NCBI RefSeq assembly: GCF_006546835.1
Contig: NZ_VICB01000013.1
Coordinates: forward strand, 304,784-368,783
DNA length: 64,000 nucleotides
Reading direction: 5' to 3'
Source of the DNA: Actinomyces johnsonii
GTDB lineage: Bacteria; Actinomycetota; Actinomycetes; Actinomycetales; Actinomycetaceae
Below the pieces are notes generated by a model, which saw nothing but the letters and a program-made list of their open reading frames with translations, did not search any database and was not told the origin of the DNA. The stretch's first letter is position 1; each line of letters starts with the position of its first letter. The position numbers and the translations under genes are program-made. This document shows positions 57,909 to 64,000 of the stretch, piece by piece.

Positions 57909-58121
57909 TCAGTCCTGGAGGCCCACCATGACGGAGGAGGCCTTGACGACGGCGACCGCCTTCCTGCCCTCGGCCAGCTCGAGCTCCTCGATGGCCGCGT
58001 TGGTGATGGAGGAGGTGATGATGACGCCGGGAGCAATCTCGATCTTGACGACGCCGTTGACGGCGCCCTTCTCAATGGAGACGACCGTGCCGGGCAGCTG
58101 GTTGCGTGCAGAAATCCTCAT
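57909..58121 (-). CDS. mop: Molybdenum-pterin-binding protein, Mop/TOBE domain
   Basis: A 70-residue single TOBE/Mop domain: MRISARNQLPGTVVSIEKGA, VNGVVKIEIAPGVIITSSIT, then AAIEELELAEGRKAVAVVKASSVMVG. Such molbindins bind molybdate or tungstate as oligomers, for storage or buffering. AAAGGAAA lies before the ATG. Stands alone between uvrC and the bgl operon; no molybdate transporter is in the window. Confidence 0.92.
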   Translation of the reverse strand: MRISARNQLPGTVVSIEKGAVNGVVKIEIAPGVIITSSITNAAIEELELAEGRKAVAVVKASSVMVGLQD

Positions 58122-58175
58122 ATAGGTTTCCTTTCGGGTTGACGACGACTCAGTCCAGCATGTTGTGAAATCACA

Positions 58176-60332
58176 CTACTGTTCATTATCTGGACTGTTG
58201 AGGTGGGCCAAGATGCTACCCGCCAGAGCCGGACCGATGCCCTTGACGCGGATGATGTCGTCCACATCGGCTTGCCGGATGCGTTTGACGGAGCCGAATT
58301 GTCGTAGGAGGGCCGCCTGACGGGCTGGTCCCAGACCGGGGATCCCGTCCAGGATCGAGCGGGTCATCCCGGCCGAGCGCTTCTTGCGGTGGTGGGTTAT
58401 GGCGAAGCGATGGGATTCGTCGCGCAGGTGCTGGAGCAGATAGAGGGCCGGGGAGGTACGCGGCAGGACGACAGGAAACTCCTCCCCCGGTACCCACACC
58501 TCCTCGAGGCGCTTGGCCAGTCCGATGAGCGGCACATCGATGCCGAGCTCATCGAGGACGGCACGGGCGGCGTTGACCTGCGGCAGGCCGCCGTCGACGA
58601 CGACGAGTCCGGGAGCGTAGGAGAAGCGCCGGGCCCGCCCGGTCTCGGGGTCGATGGGCCCGGAGGCGACGACGACTCCCTCGGCGTCCTCGACCTCCTC
58701 TGCAGCCCGAGCAGCGGCCTCGCCCTCCCCCTGTTCGGCGATGAGCCGTTTGAACCGCCGAGTGAGGACCTCGTGCATGGCTGCGGTGTCGTCGGTGGCG
58801 CCGCTACCGCCCTGGCCGCGCACGGTGAAGCGGCGGTAGTCGGACTTGCGCGGCGCACCGTCCTCGAAAACGACCATGGAGCCGACCTGGTAGGTGCCCT
58901 GGGTGTGGGAGATGTCATAGCACTCCACGCGCAAGGGCGCCTCGGGCAGATCGAGGGCCTCGGCGAGCTCGTCGAGGGCGAGGGTGCGCTGGGTCAGGTC
59001 GCCGGCACGGCGGGTCTTGTGCAGGCGCAGGGCCTCCTCGGCGTTCTTGCGCACCGTGTCCATGAGGGCGGCCTTGTCGCCGCGCTGGGGGACGCGTAGA
59101 TCGACCGTCCCGCCCCGCAGCCCGGCCAGCCAGGCGCGCACGGTGGCGGCGTTGGTGGGCATCTCGGGCACGAGGATCTCCCGGGGCACCGCGGTGGTGG
59201 CCGTGTGGGCGACGTCGTCGACACTGGTGGCCGCTGACTCACCGTTGCGTCTGGAGGAGGCGCCGCTGGAGCCGCTCGGTCCGCTGCGGGGCTGGGGACT
59301 GGAGGGAGCGCGATCCCCTACCCCGGCGGATGTGGTGGTGCCCGAGGAGGTGGGGGCTCCCCCCTGGTGGACGGCCCCGTCGTCGGCCGGATCGAGGAGG
59401 GAGGCGTAGACCTGCTCGAGAAGACGCTCGATGAGTTCGGCGTCCCCTGCGTCGTCAATGAGGTCCACGACCCAACCGCGTTGACCGCGCACCCGACCGC
59501 CTCGCACGTGGAAGACCTGGACGGCGGCCTCGAGCTCGTCGCGGACCAGGCCGAAGACGTCGGCATCGGTGGCGTCAGGCAGGACGACGGCGTTGCCCTC
59601 GATGACCTTGCGCAGCGCGGCGACGTCGTCGCGCAGGCGTGCGGCCTTCTCGAAGTCGAGGGCGGCGGCGGCCGCCTTCATCTCCGCCTCGACCTGACGC
59701 AGGTAGGGACCAGTGCGCCCGGCCATGAAGGCGCAGAAGTCCTCGGCCAGTGCCCGATGATCCTCCGGGCTGATATGGCCCACGCAGGGGGCCGAGCATT
59801 TGTCGATGTAGCCCAGCAAGCAGGGGCGTCCCGAGGCCTGGGCGCGGCGGAAGACTCCGGTCGAGCAGGAACGCACCGGGAAGACGCGCAGCAGCTGGTC
59901 GACGGTCTCGCGGATGGACCAGGCCTGGACGAAGGGCCCGAAGTAGCGGGTGCCGGGCTTGCGGGCCCCGCGTACCACCTGGACCCGGGGGTAGGTCTCC
60001 CCCATCGTCACCGCCAGGTAGGGGTAGGACTTGTCGTCCTTATACATGACGTTGAAACGGGGGTTGAACTCCTTGATCCAGGAGTACTCCAGGGCCAGGG
60101 ACTCCACCTCGGTGGACACAACGGTCCACTCCACGGCGCAGGCGGTGGTCACCATCTTCTGGGTGCGCGGGTGCAGGGCGGCGAGGTCCTGGAAGTAGCT
60201 GGACAGGCGCTGGCGCAGGTTCTTGGCCTTGCCGACGTAGACGACACGCCCCTGACCGTCCAGGAACCGGTAGACGCCCGGGGACGTGGGGATCTCGCCC
60301 GGGGCGGGACGGTACGTCGAGGGGTCGGCCAT
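58176..60332 (-). CDS. uvrC: Excinuclease ABC subunit C
   Basis: The 718-residue dual-incision nuclease of nucleotide excision repair. Domains in order: GIY-YIG ([21 protein letters not shown]-terminal), Cys-rich [19 protein letters not shown] motif ([20 protein letters not shown]), an unusual Ser/Gly/Thr-rich insertion at about 320-400, the RNase H-like nuclease domain ([36 protein letters not shown]), and helix-hairpin-helix repeats ([35 protein letters not shown]). ATG 60332 has TACCCT 7 nt upstream and no Shine-Dalgarno. A longer in-frame start is not supported. Confidence 0.96.
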   Translation of the reverse strand: MADPSTYRPAPGEIPTSPGVYRFLDGQGRVVYVGKAKNLRQRLSSYFQDLAALHPRTQKMVTTACAVEWTVVSTEVESLALEYSWIKEFNPRFNVMYKDDKSYPYLAVTMGETYPRVQVVRGARKPGTRYFGPFVQAWSIRETVDQLLRVFPVRSCSTGVFRRAQASGRPCLLGYIDKCSAPCVGHISPEDHRALAEDFCAFMAGRTGPYLRQVEAEMKAAAAALDFEKAARLRDDVAALRKVIEGNAVVLPDATDADVFGLVRDELEAAVQVFHVRGGRVRGQRGWVVDLIDDAGDAELIERLLEQVYASLLDPADDGAVHQGGAPTSSGTTTSAGVGDRAPSSPQPRSGPSGSSGASSRRNGESAATSVDDVAHTATTAVPREILVPEMPTNAATVRAWLAGLRGGTVDLRVPQRGDKAALMDTVRKNAEEALRLHKTRRAGDLTQRTLALDELAEALDLPEAPLRVECYDISHTQGTYQVGSMVVFEDGAPRKSDYRRFTVRGQGGSGATDDTAAMHEVLTRRFKRLIAEQGEGEAAARAAEEVEDAEGVVVASGPIDPETGRARRFSYAPGLVVVDGGLPQVNAARAVLDELGIDVPLIGLAKRLEEVWVPGEEFPVVLPRTSPALYLLQHLRDESHRFAITHHRKKRSAGMTRSILDGIPGLGPARQAALLRQFGSVKRIRQADVDDIIRVKGIGPALAGSILAHLNSPDNEQ

Positions 60333-60383
60333 GCCCGCTAGGGTAGACGCCGACCGTTCTAGCCCACGACATACCCGGGGGCC

Positions 60384-61063
60384 GTGCCGATCGGGCCGGA
60401 CGGGATGATCGGTGGGAACGGAGCCTACGTGGAGGATGGCGGCGAGGTGCTCCTGCACCAGCACCTGTCGCCGCTCAGTGCGAGCAGGTGGTGTCGTGGC
60501 TCAGGCGTCGAGGCCTGGAGCCCTATCTGGAGGCGAACTCGGGCCTGTACGCCTCTCCCATCTTTCGGAACGCCGCCAGGTCTGCGATCCGCACCTACGC
60601 CACCGGCAAGGGTGCGGCTGACGCCAGCAGCATGGAGATCAACGATGCCTTCCCGGGCATGGTCTTCACTGACGAGCTGGTACGCGATGACGTCAACAAG
60701 ATCAGCTTCCTATTGAACTCGCCCGAGGCCGATCTGGCGGCAGCCCGCCGCAAGTTCCCGGACCTGGTCGTCGGCTCCTGGGGCGGCAGCGGCCACGAGC
60801 CGCTCTTCGGGGACGTGAGCTGCACAGGCATGTCCAAGCGGCACGCCGTTGATGTGCTGCTGGCCCACCGTGGCGCTGCCCGGCGGGATGCGGTTGCCTT
60901 CGGCGACGCGGCCGTCGACATCGAGATGCTGGAGCACTGCGGTACCAGGGTGGCGATGGGCAACGGGTCCAGAGAGGTCAAAGATGCGGCGGATCTTGTC
61001 ACCGACGACGTCGAGGCCGACGGCCTGGCCAAGGTGTTCAGGCGCCTGGGGCTGAACGGGTAG
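60384..61063 (+). pseudogene. Truncated and frameshifted Cof-type HAD hydrolase
   Basis: The first frame from about 60384 reads [20 protein letters not shown], the part of a Cof-type HAD that follows motif I. The match then continues in another frame as [20 protein letters not shown] and LEANSGLYASPIF to motif IV AVAFGDAAVDIEMLEHCGTR and the end DGLAKVFRRLGLNG. A single missing base near 60469 explains the break. The N-terminal quarter with the nucleophile DxDGT motif is absent; the uvrC start lies only 50 bp away. Substrate unknown; it should be inactive. Confidence 0.8.
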
Positions 61064-61374
61064 CGGCTTGCGTGACCACGAAAACTCGGACCTTCACCTG
61101 ACTTGTGACACTTCGGTGGGTTGAGGTTCCGGGGGCAGGGGGATCGAGCACCTGGGCTCGACCCGCGGCGGGGCTGAGCCGACTGCGCTGATGAAGGTCG
61201 GCCAGCGCCGCATCGCCCCGGGGCCGACCTCCGAGGAGCCGATCCTCCGCTTCCCGGATGGCCTAAGGCTGGAGCCGGTCGGCGTGCTTCGTAGAAGGGG
61301 TGTCGCAGGACGTATCCGTGCGTGTTCCCGCGGTTGTGCGGTGAGGTCCAAGCCTTGCGGCGGCAGGGGTGTTC
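61064..61374. other. Gap between the HAD remnant and the ABC permease gene
   Basis: 311 bp, GC-rich, no recognisable gene, RNA or terminator with a T tract. A frame on the minus strand reads through the region as a low-complexity proline/arginine-rich sequence and is not credible. TCGAGCACCTGGGCTCGA (61143-61160) is a short inverted repeat. Confidence 0.5.
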
Positions 61375-63873
61375 TCAGTCTTGAGCAATGGCCTGGACGG
61401 GAGGAATCCTGCTGGCGTTCTCGGCAGGGCGCAGCGAGGCTACGACACCGACGACGGCGGCGGCTAGGAGGATGCCGACGAGAGTCAGTGTCAGCCAGGG
61501 GATCTCGATAGTGAGGAAATTGCCGGAGTCGGTTTTGAGCACGGCGGAGGCACCCGCGATGCCCACCCCGCAGCCCAGCAGGATGCCGATGGTGCCGCCC
61601 AGGAGCGCGGAGAGGAGGGCCTCGGCGATGAGCAGGCGCCTGATTTCGTTGCGCTGGGCGCCGGTGGCGCGTAGGACCCCGATCTCGCGGGTGCGTTCCA
61701 GGACGCTGACGTTGATGGTGTTGGCCAGGCCCGACAGGGCGATAAGCAGTGTGAAGATCAGCATGGCGCCGATCGCGATGGAAACCTGGCGGACCTGGTT
61801 GGCGAAGCCGGTGCGGCTCTCCTGAGAGTCGGCAACGTAGAGGCCGGTTCCGGCTACTGCCTGGCGGACGGCGGACACGGGGGCCTGGTCGGAACCGTCG
61901 CCGCTGGTACGCACCCACAGGATAGAGGCGGTCGAAGTGTTGCCGATCAGTCGCTGCGCGGCGGCAGGTGTGACGGCGGCGTCGAGACCCTCCTTAACCC
62001 GGACGGTGAATTCAGTACTGCCAGCGGGACCCGTGAGAGTCACGGTTGTTCCGTCGGGGATGTTGTAGGTGCGATCCAGAACGAGAGTGTGGTCGTCGAG
62101 AGTCTCCAGCGCTTCCTGTGAGCGCAGGATCGGGGAGACCTTCTCCTTGTCGACAGCGGCGATGGTCAGGGACTCCTCCTGGCCGTTCTGGCGGCCACCG
62201 GTCATCTTGACGTTGATCCAGGGGACGGACACAACGCTCTCCACGCCGTCGACGGCTGCGATCTTCGTAACGGTTGGCGAAGGATCCTGACCCGCGGCCA
62301 ACTCCCCTACGGTGATGTCGATGGGGGTGTTGTAGCCGACGTAGGCCTGCAGGGAGGAGGCAACGCTGGACAGGCCGCTGGACATCGCGGCCGCCACCGC
62401 CACCGAGACGAGCAGAGACGCGGTGGTCGCCGCCGCACGGCCGGGGTTGCGGGCCAGGTTGCGGGCGGCCAAGTGAAGGATCGGTCGGCGCATCTGGCCG
62501 CAGATCGATCCGATGAGGCGAGATGTTCCGACGACGAGCAGAGGGAGAGCAAGGATGATCCCCAGAACGGCCATGACCGCGCCCGTCCCGATCATCTGCA
62601 AGACACGCCAGGCGACCCCACCCTGAATGAGGCCCAGTCCGAGCACGGCGACGACCGCGCCCGCGACAGCGGCAGCCACCCGTCGTCTGCTCAGCGACTC
62701 CTGGCCGGCGGTCTGGCCGGTCAGCGCCACGAGCGGGGACACCTGGCTGGCCTGGCGCGCCGGCCTCAGCACGAAGACCAGAGTCACTACCGTGCCAACA
62801 AGGGTCGCCAGAGCAAACGAGGTCCAGGAGATGGTCAGGTGACGGGACTCAACGCCCTCGATAAGGCCGGAGCGGATCACGGGTATCGCGATAACGGCGC
62901 CGACGACGGTGCCGGCCACGGACCCGGCCAGCCCGGTGAGCAGGGCCGTGCGCAGCACTGAGCCCACGATTTGGCGGCGGGTCGCCCCCACACATCGCAG
63001 CAGCCCGATCTGGCGGGTCTGACGCGCCATGAGCGTCGTGAAGGTCGTGGCGATGACGATCCCGGAGACGACGACGCACACCGGGGCGATAACCTGAAGC
63101 AGGGTGAGCGTCTTCGAGGCAGTGGCGTCAGAACTCGCGGCACGCATGGTGACGATATCGGAGGCAGTGTAAGCCTGCGCGCCCGGCTGCACGGCGGCCA
63201 GTGCCTCGGTGACGGAGCCGAGAAGTTCCTTGTCGCTGGTCCCCTCTTGCGCAGTGACATACAGGACGGCGGGGTCGTTGGGAAGCCCCATCGCAGCCTG
63301 CGCCTGGCCAGTAGCAAAGATGTAAGGGGTGCTGTCAGTGTCGTACCGGGTAATATCGGCTCCAGGCTGGACCACGCCCACGACGTTCACGGTCGTGGGG
63401 GAGGCGTCCTCGGAGGCTTTCACTGTGAGATCACTGCCGACCCCCAAGCCCTCCTGCCGCTTCATCAAAGACGGCGAGACGGCGATCTCGTTGTCAGCCT
63501 GAGGCAGGCGGCCCTCCACCAGGCGGGTGCCGCCCGTAAGCTCCGGCACGTCCAGAACAACGAGACCGCCGCCCTGATTCGCGCCCGAACGGTCGACCTG
63601 GACCCCTCCCTCGACATAGGGACGCACGGACGCGACCCCGGCGACCGCGGAGACCTGCTGCACAGCCTGCTCGGAGATCCTGCCGCCAGCGGTGTCGTCC
63701 CGGGGGTCTGCCAGGACCACCACGTCGGCGTCACCGACACTGGCCCGAGCGTTCTCGGTGATCTTGGTCTGAACGGAATCGGAGACGATGAAGGCGAAGG
63801 CGATGAGGGCTGCGCTCATGGCCACGGCCACGAGCGCTGCAGCAGTACGGCGCAAATCGAGCAAAGCGGGCAT
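61375..63873 (-). CDS. ABC transporter permease with two FtsX domains
   Basis: An 832-residue permease of the MacB/FtsX superfamily. One helix near residues 10-30 (TAAALVAVAMSAALIAFAFI), an extracellular domain to about 250, a three-helix FtsX unit (VVSGIVIATTFTTLMARQTR, QIGLLRCVGATRRQIVGSVL) and two further helices, then a second set: helix near 475-500, extracellular domain, and a final FtsX unit with LERTREIGVLRATGAQRNEI. It is the long duplicated form that works with a separate ATPase in lipoprotein, peptide or drug export. ATG 63873 overlaps the stop of the preceding gene (TGATG). Substrate unknown. Confidence 0.85.
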   Translation of the reverse strand: MPALLDLRRTAAALVAVAMSAALIAFAFIVSDSVQTKITENARASVGDADVVVLADPRDDTAGGRISEQAVQQVSAVAGVASVRPYVEGGVQVDRSGANQGGGLVVLDVPELTGGTRLVEGRLPQADNEIAVSPSLMKRQEGLGVGSDLTVKASEDASPTTVNVVGVVQPGADITRYDTDSTPYIFATGQAQAAMGLPNDPAVLYVTAQEGTSDKELLGSVTEALAAVQPGAQAYTASDIVTMRAASSDATASKTLTLLQVIAPVCVVVSGIVIATTFTTLMARQTRQIGLLRCVGATRRQIVGSVLRTALLTGLAGSVAGTVVGAVIAIPVIRSGLIEGVESRHLTISWTSFALATLVGTVVTLVFVLRPARQASQVSPLVALTGQTAGQESLSRRRVAAAVAGAVVAVLGLGLIQGGVAWRVLQMIGTGAVMAVLGIILALPLLVVGTSRLIGSICGQMRRPILHLAARNLARNPGRAAATTASLLVSVAVAAAMSSGLSSVASSLQAYVGYNTPIDITVGELAAGQDPSPTVTKIAAVDGVESVVSVPWINVKMTGGRQNGQEESLTIAAVDKEKVSPILRSQEALETLDDHTLVLDRTYNIPDGTTVTLTGPAGSTEFTVRVKEGLDAAVTPAAAQRLIGNTSTASILWVRTSGDGSDQAPVSAVRQAVAGTGLYVADSQESRTGFANQVRQVSIAIGAMLIFTLLIALSGLANTINVSVLERTREIGVLRATGAQRNEIRRLLIAEALLSALLGGTIGILLGCGVGIAGASAVLKTDSGNFLTIEIPWLTLTLVGILLAAAVVGVVASLRPAENASRIPPVQAIAQD

Positions 63874-64000
63874 CAGCGGGTCTCCATCCGGGTCGCAGTA
63901 CCAGCAGCGGAAGGGCCAGTAGTGGAGGGGGCGCCAGGAGCCGTGACCGGCCCAGTACGGACACCGGTCGGATGCCGCACGGCCTCGTCGCCGATGATGC
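63873..64000 (-). CDS. C-terminal tail of an upstream gene, probably the ABC ATPase partner
   Basis: On the minus strand an open frame enters from beyond the window and ends at a TGA overlapping the permease start codon (TGATG). The visible end reads IIGDEAVRHPTGVRTGP, then an Ala/Thr/Pro-rich tail ending RMETR. No ATPase motif lies in this short part; identity rests on the coupling and on the usual ATPase-permease gene order. Confidence 0.5.
   Translation of the reverse strand, partial: IIGDEAVRHPTGVRTGPVTAPGAPSTTGPSAAGTATRMETR

Overview
The window is a high-GC actinobacterial chromosome segment. It most resembles an oral Actinomyces of the oris/naeslundii/viscosus type. The evidence is gene content and order: RbpA next to a polyprenol-phosphate-mannose synthase, OpcA with Zwf, the GarA/MerR/BFN/MerR block, WhiA-YvcK-RapZ, ParA-ScpA-ScpB-RluB-TyrA-Cmk/Der, a fused Cmk-Der protein, an LAxTG-type surface protein and two complete PTS sugar systems. 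The genus assignment is inference; no rRNA is present.

Layout. 1-2.7 kb: ppm, rbpA (with a SigR-like promoter) and a phosphofructokinase. 2.7-7.2 kb: an accessory patch with a P-loop kinase, an AT-rich YciI-like gene, a GNAT acetyltransferase, a decayed UvrA-family remnant, a HrtBA-like ABC exporter and an SGNH hydrolase. 7.3-12.3 kb: sucrose utilisation (LacI-type regulator, EIIBCA permease, GH32 hydrolase). 12.3-16.7 kb: phosphate transporter pair, an unusual lid-less Hsp70 and an aldo/keto reductase. 16.9-19.6 kb: garA-merR-BFN-merR. 19.8-27.8 kb: aminopeptidase N and the oxidative pentose phosphate genes (gnd, divergent zwf-opcA-pgl). 27.8-36.9 kb: a secreted membrane-anchored nuclease, S4 protein, tRNA-Pro, CAP-domain surface protein, HAD phosphatase, pgi operon, AlkD-like repair protein, and an AraC/VOC pair. 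36.9-45 kb: chromosome segregation and RNA modification operon plus xerD and secG. 45-52 kb: tpiA-pgk-gap and whiA-yvcK-rapZ. 52-58 kb: purT, a beta-glucoside PTS operon controlled by antitermination, and a molybdopterin-binding protein, lying between rapZ and uvrC, which are usually neighbours. 58-64 kb: uvrC, a broken HAD gene and a large FtsX-type ABC permease with the tail of its upstream gene.

The genes form a carbohydrate-centred picture: two PTS uptake routes feed glucose-6-P and fructose-P into Pgi, Pfk, Tpi, Gap and Pgk, or into the Zwf-OpcA-Pgl-Gnd branch. The beta-glucoside operon shows a full antitermination switch (RAT plus overlapping terminator), but its antiterminator gene carries a one-base frameshift in a C run.

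Many genes that stand first in their transcription unit have a TAnnnT-like -10 hexamer exactly 6-7 nt before the start codon and no Shine-Dalgarno, which suggests common leaderless transcription. I found no CRISPR array, insertion sequence, prophage or defence island. I see no convincing wholly new system; the most unusual items are the bglG frameshift with its switch, the lid-less Hsp70, the anchored DUF1524-type nuclease and the UvrA remnant.
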